From: Streptomyces sp. CG1
GTDB taxonomy: Bacteria; Actinomycetota; Actinomycetes; Streptomycetales; Streptomycetaceae
Direction: 5' to 3'
DNA length: 64,000 nucleotides
NCBI RefSeq assembly: GCF_041080625.1
Contig: NZ_CP163518.1
Span: 9,107,501-9,171,500, forward strand
The first letter of the stretch is position 1. Each line of letters begins with the position of its first letter. Made by a program: the position numbers and the translations under genes. This document shows positions 16,710-25,439 of the stretch, piece after piece. Under the pieces are notes generated by a model. The model searched no databases, was not told the origin of the DNA, and was given only the letters and a program-made list of their open reading frames with translations.

Positions 16710-19700
16710 ATGCACGACGAACGCCGCCGGATCGAGGAGCGTGCCGCACGCCTCCACACCCAGCGCATCAAGCCCGCGATCTACGTGGCCGGTGTCCCCT
16801 TGGACGTCGCGGCCTGGCAGGCTCCGGGGGAACCGGTGCCCTTCGAGGAGGCCGCGGCCGCCCCGTACGCACCGTTCGCCATGGACACCCCGTGGGGCCC
16901 GCCCTGGGGGACGACCTGGTTCCGGATGCGCGGCCGGGTGCCCGCCGAGTGGGCCGGCAGGCGGGTGGAGTCGGTCATCGACCTCGGCTTCGTCGGCGAC
17001 TGGCCCGGCAACCAGGCCGAGGCGCTCGTGCACCGCACCGACGGCACCCCGCTGAAGGCGGTCAACCCGCTCAACCAGTATGTGCCGGTCGCTCACCCGG
17101 CGGCGGGCGGTGAAGAGGTCGAGTATCTGGTGGAGGCGGCCTCCAATCCGGATGTCCTCGCGAACGGCTTCGCCGGACCGACCCCGCTCGGCGATGTACG
17201 GACGGCGGGCGACCGTCCACTGTATACATTCCGCCGCGCCGATCTCGCCGTACTCGACGAACAGGTCTGGCACCTCGACCTCGACCTGCAGGTGCTGCGC
17301 GAACTCATGGCGGAACTCGGCGAGCACGAGCCGCGCCGGCACGAGATCGCGCACGCCCTCGACCGGGCCATGGACCTGCTCGACCTGGACGACATCTCCG
17401 GCTCGTCCCCCGCCGTGCGCGACGCCCTGCGTCCGGTGCTCGCCAAGCCAGCCCACGCCAGCGCACATCTCGTCTCCGGCGTCGGCCACGCGCACATCGA
17501 CACCGCCTGGCTCTGGCCGATCCGCGAGACCAAGCGGAAGACGTCCCGCACCTTCTCCAACGTCACCGCGCTCGCCGACGAGTACGAGGAGTTCGTCTTC
17601 GCCTGCTCCCAGGCCCAGCAGTACGAGTGGGTGCGCGGCAACCACCCTCACGTCTGGGAGCGGATCAAGAAGACGGTGGCGAAGGGGCAGTGGGCCCCGG
17701 TCGGGGGCATGTGGGTGGAGGCCGACGGCAATCTGCCCGGTGGCGAGGCACTCGCCCGTCAACTGGTGCACGGCAAGCGGTTCTTCATGGAACACTTCGG
17801 CATCGAGACCAAGGGCGTCTGGCTGCCGGACTCCTTCGGCTACACCGCTGCCTACCCGCAGTTGGCGAAGCTCGCCGGCAACGAGTGGTTCCTCACCCAG
17901 AAGATCTCCTGGAACCAGACCAACGCCTTCCCCCACCACACCTTCTGGTGGGAGGGCATCGACGGCACCCGCATCTTCACCCACTTCCCGCCCATCGACA
18001 CCTACAACGCCCGCTTCAGCGGCGAGGAGATGGCCCGCGCGGTCCGCAACTACGCCGAGAAGGGCGGCGCCACCCGCTCCCTCGCTCCCTTCGGCTGGGG
18101 CGACGGCGGAGGCGGCCCCACCCGCGAGATCATGGAACGCGCCCGCCGGCTGCGGAACCTGGAGGGCTCGGCGAAGGTCGAGATCGAACACCCCGACGCG
18201 TTCTTCGCCAAGGCCCGCGCCGAGTACCCGGACGCCCCGGTCTGGGCCGGCGAGCTGTACCTGGAGCTGCACCGCGCCACCTACACCACCCAGGCCCGCA
18301 CCAAGCAGGGCAACCGGCGTTCCGAACACCTGCTGCGCGAGGCCGAGTTGTGGGCCACCACGGCCGCCCTGCACGCGCCGGGCTACACCTACCCGTACGA
18401 GAAGCTGGACGGCCTGTGGAAGACGGTCCTGCTGCACCAGTTCCACGACATCCTGCCCGGCTCGTCCATCGCCTGGGTGCACCGCGAGGCCGAGGCCGAA
18501 TACGCCCGCGTGGCAGGGGAGTTGGGTGACCTCACCGGCGCAGCCATCGCCGCGCTGGGCGCCGGCGGGCCCCGGGTGTTCAACACCAGCCCCCGCGACC
18601 GCGCCGAGGTGGTCCGCACCCCCGGCGGCGCACCGGTGTACGTACAGGTGCCCGCGAACGGCTCCGCGCCCCTCACCCCGGCCGCGCCCCCGCACCCGGT
18701 CACGGTCAGCGGGCACACCGTGGCCAACGGAATCGTCCGTGTACAGGTGGCGGACGACGGAACACTGTCGTCTGTATACGATCTGCGATCCGGTCGTGAA
18801 GTCCTCGCCGGCCAGGGCAATCTGCTCCGCCTCCACACGGACCTGCCCAACTGCTGGGACGCCTGGGACATCGACAAGCACTACCGGCACCGCTACACCG
18901 ACCTGCTGGAACCCGACTCGGTCACCGTGGTCGAGGAGGACCCGCTCGTAGGCGCGATCCAGGTGATCCGCTCCTTCGGCAAGGGCTCCCGGATCACCCA
19001 GACGATCACCGTCCGCGCCGGCAGCGCCCGGATCGACGTCGAGACGGACATCGACTGGCACGAGACGGAGAAGATCCTCAAGGCGGGCTTCCCCGTCGAC
19101 CTGCGCGCCCCGCACTCCTCCGCCGAGATCCAGTTCGGCCACGTCCAGCGGCCCACCCACACCAACACCACCTGGGAGGCGGCCCGTTTCGAGGTCTCCG
19201 GCCACCGCTGGGTGCACATCGCCGAACCCGGCTACGGTGTCGCCGTCATCAACGACTCCACCTACGGCCACGACGTCACCCGCACCGTCCGCGACGACGG
19301 GGGTACGACCACCACCCTCCGCCTCAGCCTGGTCCGTGCCCCGCGCGTCCCCGACCCCGAGGCCGACCAGGGCCGGCACCGCTTCACCTACGCCCTGCTG
19401 CCCGGCGCGAGCATCGAGGACGCGGTCGCCGAGGGGTACGCCCTCAACCTCCCGCTCCGCGTGGCCGATTCGGCCGGTGAGCCAGAGCCGGTCGTCTCCG
19501 TCGAGGGCGAGGGTGTGACCGTGGAGGCGGTCAAGCTGGCCGACGACGGCTCCGGGGACGTGGTGGTACGGCTCTACGAGTCCCGGGGCGGCCGGGCCCA
19601 AGGCGTGCTGCGCACCGGCTTCCCGTCGACCGGCGCCCGGGTCACCGACCTGCTGGAGCGACCGCTGAGCGAGGCACCGACCGACGCGGACGGCGGTGTC

Positions 19701-19754
19701 CCGGTCGCGCTGCGGCCCTTCCAGATCCTGACGCTGCGCCTGCGGCGGGCCTAG
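16710..19754 (+). CDS. GH38 alpha-mannosidase
   Basis: 1014 residues, cytoplasmic (no signal). Releases terminal alpha-mannose from oligosaccharides. The N-terminal alpha-mannosidase domain (about 250-520) contains the zinc motif GVGHAHIDTAWLWPIRETKRK (His and Asp ligands) and the nucleophile motif GVWLPDSFGYTAAYPQLAKL. FHDILPGSSIAWVH is the third zinc/active-site region, followed by the family 38 C-terminal beta-sandwich domains. The first 240 residues form the N-terminal beta domain typical of long bacterial GH38 enzymes. It is encoded with the GH4 gene, pointing to intracellular processing of imported sugars. Small rare-codon patches occur at about 17219-17232 and 18770-18786, both with GTATAC. 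Confidence 0.95.
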   Translation: MHDERRRIEERAARLHTQRIKPAIYVAGVPLDVAAWQAPGEPVPFEEAAAAPYAPFAMDTPWGPPWGTTWFRMRGRVPAEWAGRRVESVIDLGFVGDWPGNQAEALVHRTDGTPLKAVNPLNQYVPVAHPAAGGEEVEYLVEAASNPDVLANGFAGPTPLGDVRTAGDRPLYTFRRADLAVLDEQVWHLDLDLQVLRELMAELGEHEPRRHEIAHALDRAMDLLDLDDISGSSPAVRDALRPVLAKPAHASAHLVSGVGHAHIDTAWLWPIRETKRKTSRTFSNVTALADEYEEFVFACSQAQQYEWVRGNHPHVWERIKKTVAKGQWAPVGGMWVEADGNLPGGEALARQLVHGKRFFMEHFGIETKGVWLPDSFGYTAAYPQLAKLAGNEWFLTQKISWNQTNAFPHHTFWWEGIDGTRIFTHFPPIDTYNARFSGEEMARAVRNYAEKGGATRSLAPFGWGDGGGGPTREIMERARRLRNLEGSAKVEIEHPDAFFAKARAEYPDAPVWAGELYLELHRATYTTQARTKQGNRRSEHLLREAELWATTAALHAPGYTYPYEKLDGLWKTVLLHQFHDILPGSSIAWVHREAEAEYARVAGELGDLTGAAIAALGAGGPRVFNTSPRDRAEVVRTPGGAPVYVQVPANGSAPLTPAAPPHPVTVSGHTVANGIVRVQVADDGTLSSVYDLRSGREVLAGQGNLLRLHTDLPNCWDAWDIDKHYRHRYTDLLEPDSVTVVEEDPLVGAIQVIRSFGKGSRITQTITVRAGSARIDVETDIDWHETEKILKAGFPVDLRAPHSSAEIQFGHVQRPTHTNTTWEAARFEVSGHRWVHIAEPGYGVAVINDSTYGHDVTRTVRDDGGTTTTLRLSLVRAPRVPDPEADQGRHRFTYALLPGASIEDAVAEGYALNLPLRVADSAGEPEPVVSVEGEGVTVEAVKLADDGSGDVVVRLYESRGGRAQGVLRTGFPSTGARVTDLLERPLSEAPTDADGGVPVALRPFQILTLRLRRA

Positions 19755-20040
19755 GCGACAAGGCCACCGTGTGCTGTACCCGGAACTCGCCCGCAGCGGC
19801 AAGGGCGTCATCGTCGACAACACACCGCCGGACACCGCCACCTGGCTCCGGCTGCACCGATGCCGGCCCGAAGCGCGCTATGCCGTACTGCTGCGCCACC
19901 TGGGCGCGGGCCTCGCATCCCTGACCAAGCGGCGCACGCCCCGGACCACGCGGCCTTGCGCTCCGAGGTCCTCGGCTACTGCGGCTACGGAACACGGCCG
20001 CCGCGAGGCCCAGCGAGGCTGCGCCGGGTCGGCCGGTCGC

Positions 20041-20130
20041 CCCCCGTGACCGCGACCGACCGACCCGTTCCCCCGTGGCATCCCCCGTGGATTCCCCCGT
20101 TCGGTCCCCCGTTGGCCCCCCGTGGGTTCT
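20041..20130. repeat. CCCCCGT(T/G)G degenerate repeat tract
   Basis: Six copies of a CCCCCGT core followed by GA, GG or T occur in about 90 bp (beginning at 20041, then in blocks TTCCCCCGTGG, ATCCCCCGTGG, TTCCCCCGTTC, GTCCCCCGTTG, CCCCCCGTGG). Spacing is 10-13 bp in the second half. The tract is strongly strand-asymmetric (C on +, G on -). The cause may be slippage or expansion; G-runs on the minus strand could form a quadruplex. Confidence 0.55.
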
Positions 20131-20155
20131 CCGGTGCCGTTATGGAGAGCACCGG
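20131..20155. terminator. Hairpin after GH38 interval / facing ATP-grasp gene
   Basis: CCGGTGC (20131-20137) pairs with GCACCGG (20149-20155) around an 11-nt loop. It lies between the convergent GH38 and ATP-grasp genes, so it may act as a weak terminator. The stem is only 7 bp. Confidence 0.35.
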
Positions 20156-20368
20156 GGCCCCGCTCTGATACACCCCTGCTGCACCCCGACGAAAACAATC
20201 TCTCCCGGGACAGGGCGGGCTCAGCCGTCGAAGGCGGCCGTGACCGAGGCGAACCGCCGGTTGTCCCGCCTGAAGCCGCGCCGACTGGCCCATGCCGACG
20301 AGACGACCTGCCCGGGGGCGCGGCGGACTAAGCGACGAGCCACAACGGACCCGCGCCCGGCCCACGGC

Positions 20369-21487
20369 CTACAGCGGCAGGGCCTCCACCGCCGAAGCCG
20401 CTTGCACAGGCACCGTCGGAAGGGCGATCCCCGCCTCCCGCTGCCGAGGAACCCCCGCCGCAGGTAGGGGCAACAGAGACCGCGGCCCCGAAACCACCGT
20501 GTAGTCCTGCCCCAGGAACCGCGGCTCGATCACCCCCGGATCCTCGCCCAGCGCCAGCTGCACGGCCGCCCACGGCACGTTCACCCCGCACAGTGAAAGC
20601 TGGTGCAAACCCCCGGAGGGCCTCGTGTTGACGTCGAGCAGCACCGGCCGGTCCCCGAACATCCGGAACTGGATGTTGGACAGGTGGTGCAGCCCGAAGC
20701 CCTCCGCGATCAGCCGGGCCGGCTCCAGCCACCGCTCGTCCAGGGTGAAGCCGCGCCGCCGGCCGTTCTTGGTGCGGCCCACCGCGAGCCGCAGCAGGTT
20801 GTCCGTGCCGGTCAGGCAGTCGACCGACACCTCCGGCTGCTCCAGGCGCGGCATCACCAGCCAGTCCACCGGCTGCCCGGCCCGTCGCAGCGCCTCGACG
20901 ACCAGGTCCAGCTGGACGTACGGGCTCGGGAACCCGTCGAGGCCGGCCAGCGAGAACGGGGAGCGGGTGATCACCCGGAAGCCGACCCCGCCGGCACCGG
21001 CGGCCGGCTTGAAGCACGCCTTGTGTCCGTCCGCCTCCAACTCCTCGACAGCGGCGAGGAGTTCGTCCGCCGTACGCACCCGCCACCACGGCGGCACCGG
21101 GACGCCGACCGAGCGGACCGCCTCGTACGCGGTCGCCTTGTCCTCGAACACGGCCACCGCCTCGGCGGTCGGAGCCAACAGTGCCGTACCGGCCGCCGCG
21201 AAGTCCGCGCGGTGCGCGACGAGAGCCGCCTGGTGCAGCCGGGGCACGAACACGTCGATGCCGCGCCGGGCGCACTGGTCGAGGGCGTACTCGACGTACG
21301 CGGCCGGGGACAGGCCCTCCGGCTCCAGGTCGGCGGTGTCGGCGGCGGCCAGGACGGGGGAGTCGGGGTCCCCGTGCGTGGCATGGATCTCTACGGCGCG
21401 ATCGCTGGGATTTCTGCGCAGCTGATCCATGAAGAACACGTTCTCCGCGTACGTGCGGTTGAGCCAGACGCGTACGCGAGAGAGCAT
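20369..21487 (-). CDS. Orphan ATP-grasp domain protein
   Basis: 372 residues. The central part has ATP-grasp features: ATAYEAVRSVGVPVPPWW (pre-grasp), ADGHKACFKPAAGAGGVGF (ATP-binding Lys and glycine-rich loop), PYVQLDLVVEAL, and the metal-binding FGDRPVLLDVNTRPSGG (Asp-x-Asn pattern). It begins MLSRVRVWLNRTYAENVFFM. ATP-grasp enzymes ligate a carboxylate to an amine, thiol or hydroxyl, so a peptide ligase or tailoring role is possible. No partner gene identifies the substrate. It is transcribed alone, with about 308 bp upstream to the next gene. A structured leader may lie at 21552-21596. Confidence 0.82.
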   Translation of the reverse strand: MLSRVRVWLNRTYAENVFFMDQLRRNPSDRAVEIHATHGDPDSPVLAAADTADLEPEGLSPAAYVEYALDQCARRGIDVFVPRLHQAALVAHRADFAAAGTALLAPTAEAVAVFEDKATAYEAVRSVGVPVPPWWRVRTADELLAAVEELEADGHKACFKPAAGAGGVGFRVITRSPFSLAGLDGFPSPYVQLDLVVEALRRAGQPVDWLVMPRLEQPEVSVDCLTGTDNLLRLAVGRTKNGRRRGFTLDERWLEPARLIAEGFGLHHLSNIQFRMFGDRPVLLDVNTRPSGGLHQLSLCGVNVPWAAVQLALGEDPGVIEPRFLGQDYTVVSGPRSLLPLPAAGVPRQREAGIALPTVPVQAASAVEALPL

Positions 21488-21551
21488 GCAGGCCGCCTTT
21501 CACGGTTTTCGGGCAGGGCTCGGCGGCCCGTGCCCGGGCAGGAGGAAGGAA

Positions 21552-21596
21552 GGGACACCAAACAACCCCTGCGAAAGGGAGGTTGGGGTGTTGGTG
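21552..21596 (-). promoter_or_regulatory. Possible structured leader of ATP-grasp gene
   Basis: In the 308-bp interval 21488-21795, GACACCAA (21552-21559) pairs with TTGGTGTC (21589-21596). The enclosed segment can pair further (CCCT with AGGG, CAACCCC-like with GGTTGGGGTG). On the minus strand this lies 65-109 nt upstream of the ATP-grasp start. It might be a leader structure, a terminator-like element or an imperfect operator. No known riboswitch class is recognised. Nothing else supported was seen in the interval. Confidence 0.35.
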
Positions 21597-21795
21597 TCGG
21601 GGCGATCATACGGCTTTCAAGAGCCCGCGCGTGCAACGCGGATGTTACGGATTCCGGGCGGCTGTCCAGACGGCTCCTGAAGCCTTCTGGTGTCCCTGCC
21701 CGGCCGGAACGTGACGCGCCGCCAGACGCCCCTTGTCGGGTGTCCGGGAATGTGTTCTTGTGGTCCCGGCAGAGGATCATCGGAAGGGGCGCGGG

Positions 21796-22701
21796 GTGGA
21801 GTCTGGGGCCGGGGCCGGGAAGCTGCTGGCCATCAGCGACCTGCACATCAGCTATCAGGAGAACCGCGCCCTGGTCGAGGAGATGCGGCCCACGAGCGAC
21901 GAGGACTGGCTGCTCGTGGCCGGTGACATCGCCGAGACGGTCGCCGACATCCGCTGGGCCCTGGAAAAGCTCGCGAGCCGCTTCCAGAAGGTGGTGTGGG
22001 CCCCCGGCAACCACGAGCTGTGGACCCACCCGAAGGATCCCGTCACCCTGCGCGGCGTCGCACGCTACGACCACCTGGTCGAGATCTGCCGCGAGCTGGG
22101 CGTCGTCACCCCCGAGGACCCCTACCCGGTGTGGCACGGCCCCGGCGGCCCGGCCGCCGTGGCCCCGCTGTTCCTGCTGTACGACTACTCGTACCTGCCG
22201 CCCGGCTGCGCCACCAAGGCCGAGGGCCTGGCCTATGCGGAGAGCACGGGCATCGTCTGCAACGACGAGTACCTGCTGCACCCCGATCCCTACCCGAGCC
22301 GCGACGCCTGGTGCCGGGCGCGGGTCGCCGAGACCGAGCGCAGGCTCGCCGAGCTGCCCGCGGACCTGCCCGTCGTACCGGTCAACCACTATCCGCTGCA
22401 CCGGCACCCCACCGAGGTGCTGTGGTACCCCGAGTTCGCCATGTGGTGCGGCACCCTGCTGACCGCCGACTGGCACCGGCGCTTCCCGGTCGCCACGATG
22501 GTCTACGGCCATCTGCACATCCCGCGCACCACCTGGCACGACGGAGTCCGCTTCGAAGAGGTCTCCGTAGGCTATCCCCGAGAATGGCGCAAGCGTCCGG
22601 ACCCGCCGGGCAGGCTGCGCCGCATCCTGCCGATGGAGGTCGAACCCCGTGATCGAGGAGCTGCTCCCGGAGTCGGTCGTGGTCGTGGAGGCACACGGTG
22701 A
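21796..22701 (+). CDS. Metallophosphoesterase
   Basis: 301 residues from the GTG at 21796, which follows GGAAGGGG. Calcineurin-like motifs are in order: LLAISDLHISY (Asp, His), VAGDIAETVADI (Asp), WAPGNHELW (Asn, His), VVPVNHYPLHRHP (His) and MVYGHLHIPRTTWHDGVRF (two His). It ends 53 bp inside the following phosphopantetheinyl transferase gene (different frame), so the two are tightly coupled. This pairing recurs in streptomycetes (from memory), and hydrolysis of a CoA-related phosphoester (for example holo-ACP or 3',5'-ADP) is an attractive but untested idea. An upstream in-frame ATG at 21733 gives a non-conserved extension. Confidence 0.9.
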   Translation: MESGAGAGKLLAISDLHISYQENRALVEEMRPTSDEDWLLVAGDIAETVADIRWALEKLASRFQKVVWAPGNHELWTHPKDPVTLRGVARYDHLVEICRELGVVTPEDPYPVWHGPGGPAAVAPLFLLYDYSYLPPGCATKAEGLAYAESTGIVCNDEYLLHPDPYPSRDAWCRARVAETERRLAELPADLPVVPVNHYPLHRHPTEVLWYPEFAMWCGTLLTADWHRRFPVATMVYGHLHIPRTTWHDGVRFEEVSVGYPREWRKRPDPPGRLRRILPMEVEPRDRGAAPGVGRGRGGTR

Positions 22702-23323
22702 CGACGCACTGTGGGACGCCCCGCTCTACCCCGAGGAGGCGGCGATCGTCGAGCGTGCGGTGGACAAGCGCCGCCGCGAGTTCGCCGCCGTACGTGGCTG
22801 CGCCCGGCGCGCCATGGAGAAGCTCGGTGTGCCGGCGCAGCCGGTGGTCACCGGTGAGCGGGGCGCACCGAGCTGGCCGGACGGCCTGATCGGCAGCATG
22901 ACCCACTGCGACGACTACTGCGCCGCCGCCCTGGCCCGCGCCGGCGAGCCGGTCTCCCTCGGCATCGACGCCGAACCGCACGGCCCGCTCCCGGAGGGCG
23001 TCGGCCCCTCGGTCTTCCTGCCTGCCGAGGCCGAGCGGCTCGCCCGGCTCGCCCGCCGGCGGCCGGCCGTGCACTGGGACCGGATCCTGTTCAGCGCCAA
23101 GGAGTCCGTCTACAAGGCGTGGTTCCCCCTCACCCGTGCGTGGCTGGACTTCTCCGAGGCCGACATCACCCTCCACCCGAGCCCCGGCGATGAGCCGCAC
23201 GGCACCCTGCGGGCCGAACTTCTCGTCCCCGGGCCCCGGGTCGGCGACCGTCGGCTCCAGGCCTTCGACGGCCGGTGGATCGTACGCGACGGGCTGGTCG
23301 CCACCGCCGTGGTCGTCCCGTAG
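22649..23323 (+). CDS. Sfp/EntD-type 4'-phosphopantetheinyl transferase
   Basis: 224 residues. Transfers phosphopantetheine from CoA to a serine of carrier proteins, activating PKS, NRPS or siderophore synthases. Diagnostic motifs are SMTHCDDYCAAAL, GIDAEPHGPLPEGV (Mg-binding Asp/Glu) and WDRILFSAKESVYKAWFPLT. The EntD-like start (VRGCARRAMEKLGV) places it with the PptT/Sfp group. It overlaps the metallophosphoesterase by 53 bp. No biosynthetic cluster is adjacent, so it is likely a general-purpose activator. Its S. coelicolor counterpart would be SCO6673 (from memory). Confidence 0.95.
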   Translation: MIEELLPESVVVVEAHGDDALWDAPLYPEEAAIVERAVDKRRREFAAVRGCARRAMEKLGVPAQPVVTGERGAPSWPDGLIGSMTHCDDYCAAALARAGEPVSLGIDAEPHGPLPEGVGPSVFLPAEAERLARLARRRPAVHWDRILFSAKESVYKAWFPLTRAWLDFSEADITLHPSPGDEPHGTLRAELLVPGPRVGDRRLQAFDGRWIVRDGLVATAVVVP

Positions 23324-23369
23324 CCCTGACACCCCGGCCGCGGCGGCTCGTGGAGCCCGGCTCAGCGGG

Positions 23370-23597
23370 TCACGCCGGCGGGCACCAGTCGCGCAGCAGA
23401 CGGAAGAACTCCGCCTCGTTGCCCGCGAGACCCGCCCGCGTCAGGGCCTGCTCCGCCTCGGCCAGCACGGCGGGCGGCACCACGAAGGGCCGGCCGCCGT
23501 CCGGTGGGCCGTCGAAGGCGGCGCGCACGGTGTGCAGCAGCCGCAGATAGGCCTGTACGGCGGTGCGCTCACGGTCGGTCAGTACGGCGGTGGGCAT
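23370..23597 (-). CDS. Small conserved hypothetical protein
   Basis: 75 residues, largely helical and acidic (RERTAVQAYLRLLHTVRAAF, then LAEAEQALTRAGLAGNEAEF), ending FFRLLRDWCPPA. It shows normal streptomycete codon bias, has an ATG and lies convergent to the phosphopantetheinyl transferase, 46 bp away. I do not recognise a family; a small regulator or partner protein is possible. Confidence 0.6.
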   Translation of the reverse strand: MPTAVLTDRERTAVQAYLRLLHTVRAAFDGPPDGGRPFVVPPAVLAEAEQALTRAGLAGNEAEFFRLLRDWCPPA

Positions 23598-23964
23598 CGG
23601 TCGGCTCTCCCCGAGTAGGCGTCACGGTCACGCGCGCTGCGGCGCACTCTCCAGCTTGCCGCCCACCACTGACAACGCCCTTCGGGTCCGCACCGGATCG
23701 CCCGCTCAGCGGAGGCGAAACCTCCTGATGACGGCGTCAGGGCCAGTCTGGCAATTCCCTCCCCTGACTGCCTCGAGGGCGTGGGAGGTGCCCCCAGCCT
23801 CGCGGCGTCTGGCACGCACTTCCCCGGAGGGGGCACCCTCGGCCGCGTTGCCGGAGCGCCCACGAGCCTGCGCCACGTGGGCGCTCCGCCGCCTTGCGAT
23901 CGCACGCGCCCCCACGCTCGAATACGCCCCCACGCTCGCACGCGCCCGCGCGCCACCTCTCAGG
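23598..23964. repeat. 367-bp gene-free region with short repeats
   Basis: No gene is supported. It contains an inverted pair GGTGCCCCC (23787-23795) and GGGGGCACC (23829-23837) around a 33-nt loop, a motif common between streptomycete genes. It also has a 14-bp direct repeat CGCCCCCACGCTCG at 23907-23920 and 23925-23938 (18-bp period) followed by a degenerate third unit. A read-through frame across the repeats gives Arg/Gly-rich sequence that is not protein-like. Confidence 0.6.
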
Positions 23965-24522
23965 TCAGCCCTGTGCCCCCGGATACCCCAGGGACGCCTC
24001 GATCCGGCCGGCCACGTCGTCGCGCAGCACCGGGCCCCGCAGCGCCGAACCGGCCAGCCAAGTGCGGCACTTGCTGGCCAGCAGCAGGCCGAAGGTCTCG
24101 GCCGCGCGCTCCTCGGCGAGGTCGAAGCGGGTCCGGGCCGCGACCCGCTGCACCGCGGCCTGCAGCGCGTCCTGGTCGGTGTCGTCCTGCAACAGCCGCG
24201 TGGCGACCCCGATGCCGTCGACATGGTGTCCGCGGTGGTCGGCTTGCATGTGCCACAGCTCGTGACCGAGGATCACCAACTGGTGGTCGGGCGCGGTGCG
24301 TTCCTCCACCACGACGAGGTCGCGGTCGCTCAGGTCCAGCCACAGCCCGCTCGCCGTACCCGGCGGGAAGGCGGCCGCACGGAAGTGCACCGGGCGGCCG
24401 CGGCGGCGGCCCATCGTGTCGCACAGCGCGCGATACAGCTCCCGCGGTGGCGCAGGCGCGGACAGCCTCAGCCCGCCCACCAGCTCGCTGCACAGCCGGC
24501 GCATGTCCCTGCCGATGCCCAC
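23965..24522 (-). CDS. ImmA/IrrE-type metallopeptidase-like protein
   Basis: 185 residues from a GTG at 24522 preceded by GGGGGAGG. The zinc-peptidase signature HELWH (about residues 87-91, within ILGHELWHMQADHRGHH) is clear. DRDLVVVEERT and AEERAAETFGLLLASKC (the distal Glu region) follow the ImmA/IrrE layout. It starts 14 bp after the XRE gene ends, so the two form a regulator/protease pair in which the peptidase may cleave or release the regulator; that model comes from phage and Deinococcus precedents and is inference here. An alternative start at the ATG 24504 is possible. Confidence 0.82.
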   Translation of the reverse strand: MGIGRDMRRLCSELVGGLRLSAPAPPRELYRALCDTMGRRRGRPVHFRAAAFPPGTASGLWLDLSDRDLVVVEERTAPDHQLVILGHELWHMQADHRGHHVDGIGVATRLLQDDTDQDALQAAVQRVAARTRFDLAEERAAETFGLLLASKCRTWLAGSALRGPVLRDDVAGRIEASLGYPGAQG

Positions 24523-24536
24523 AGTCCTCCCCCGGC

Positions 24537-25193
24537 TCACGACTCGGGCCGCTTGACGCTCTCCAGGAGCATGTCGAGCCATTCGGCGACCTTGTCCCGG
24601 TGCTGGTCGGTGGGCAACTGCGCGGCCCGCCACGCTATACCGCGCACCCCGTGGTCCTGCAGCAGCCGCTCCAGCGGATCCTGGTCGGCCCCGGCGGCGG
24701 CCCGCTCCCGGTCGGCGAGCTTCTGCAGCAGTTCCTGCTCGGTGCGCTGCAGCGCACCCGCCAGCGCCTCGGGGTCCTCCGCGGTAAGGAACCCGGCGTG
24801 CACCCGGAAGAAGCGCTGCAGCGCGTCGCAGTGCTCCATGGTGGGCCGCCGGTCGCCGTTGATGAGCGCGCCGGCCTGCTGCCGGGACATGCCCGCGCCG
24901 TCCGCGATCTCCTGCTGGGTGTACTTGCGGCCGTTGGGTTTCAGCCGGGTGCGCCGCAGCAGACCCAGGCGCTGCAGAAAGCGCGCCTGGACGTCCGGCT
25001 CGCCCGCCGGCCGGCCGGCGAGCAGGGCCTTGACCACCGCCTCCGGGACACCACAGGCCACGGAGAGCCGCCCCACGCCGAAGACCTCGGCCTGCGCCAC
25101 GCCGAGCCGGTCGGCGAGCGCGGTGACGCGGGCGACGACGGCCGGCAGCTGGGCGGTCGCCGTGGCGCCCGGATCCTCGTAGCCATCCGTCAC
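24537..25193 (-). CDS. XRE-type helix-turn-helix regulator
   Basis: 218 residues. The HTH lies at about residues 90-125 (YTQQEIADGAGMSRQQAGAL, then NGDRRPTMEHCDALQRFF), after an N-terminal helical region with VARVTALADRLGV. The GTG at 25193 has AGGAG 8 nt upstream; a TTG at 25217 would add eight residues. It is paired with the metallopeptidase gene. The perfect inverted repeat at 25310-25327 lies 117 bp upstream and is the best candidate for its binding site. It may be a toxin-antitoxin-like or stress-switch module; no toxin domain is evident. Confidence 0.85.
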   Translation of the reverse strand: MTDGYEDPGATATAQLPAVVARVTALADRLGVAQAEVFGVGRLSVACGVPEAVVKALLAGRPAGEPDVQARFLQRLGLLRRTRLKPNGRKYTQQEIADGAGMSRQQAGALINGDRRPTMEHCDALQRFFRVHAGFLTAEDPEALAGALQRTEQELLQKLADRERAAAGADQDPLERLLQDHGVRGIAWRAAQLPTDQHRDKVAEWLDMLLESVKRPES

Positions 25194-25309
25194 CGACAGA
25201 ACTCCTACGTCTCTCAAGGGCTTCAGATGCGTCCGTGCTTCACCTTCTCACGGGCGATCGCCGTGAACTTCCCGGAGAGTAGCGGGTGCCTCGAACTCAC
25301 ATCCAGGTG

Positions 25310-25327
25310 TCGCCACAACTGTGGCGA
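25310..25327. promoter_or_regulatory. Inverted-repeat operator between XRE and MmyB-like genes
   Basis: TCGCCACA-AC-TGTGGCGA is a perfect 8-bp-arm dyad in the 246-bp divergent region between the XRE gene (start 25193) and the MmyB-like gene (start 25440). A TTGACA box at 25363-25368, with CAGGAT 19 bp on, could be a plus-strand promoter. Either regulator may bind the dyad. Confidence 0.6.
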
Positions 25328-25439
25328 ATTTCAGCCGTCAACGGGCATGGAATGCCACGATAGTTGACACGGACTCGTCGTGAGCCGCAGGATCGCAGTG
25401 CCGCGTGAAGGCCGCAGAGGCAAGAGGGGTGACCTCCCG

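Larger units (their letters stand above)
19755..20368. other. 614-bp gene-free interval downstream of GH38
   Basis: No gene is supported here. A 92-codon frame from 19771 begins LYPELARSGKGVIVDNTPPD but loses protein-like composition after about 50 codons, and I do not recognise it; it may be decayed coding sequence. The interval also holds the CCCCCGT-rich tract (20041-20130) and a hairpin (20131-20155), described separately. Confidence 0.5.

Noticed and set aside
16659..19841. A 1,060-codon minus-strand frame across the GH38 gene
   Set aside because: Same third-position GC effect; the plus strand encodes a full GH38 enzyme.
19771..20049. A 92-codon frame after GH38
   Set aside because: No recognisable motif, composition drifts to Arg/Ala-rich after about 50 codons, no clear ribosome-binding site.
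22649..23323. Marker of a secondary-metabolite cluster (phosphopantetheinyl transferase)
   Set aside because: No PKS, NRPS or other biosynthetic core genes are adjacent; it appears to be a stand-alone activator.
23787..23837. Terminator formed by GGTGCCCCC / GGGGGCACC
   Set aside because: The 33-nt loop is long and the motif is a common dispersed streptomycete intergenic repeat; recorded as a repeat instead.
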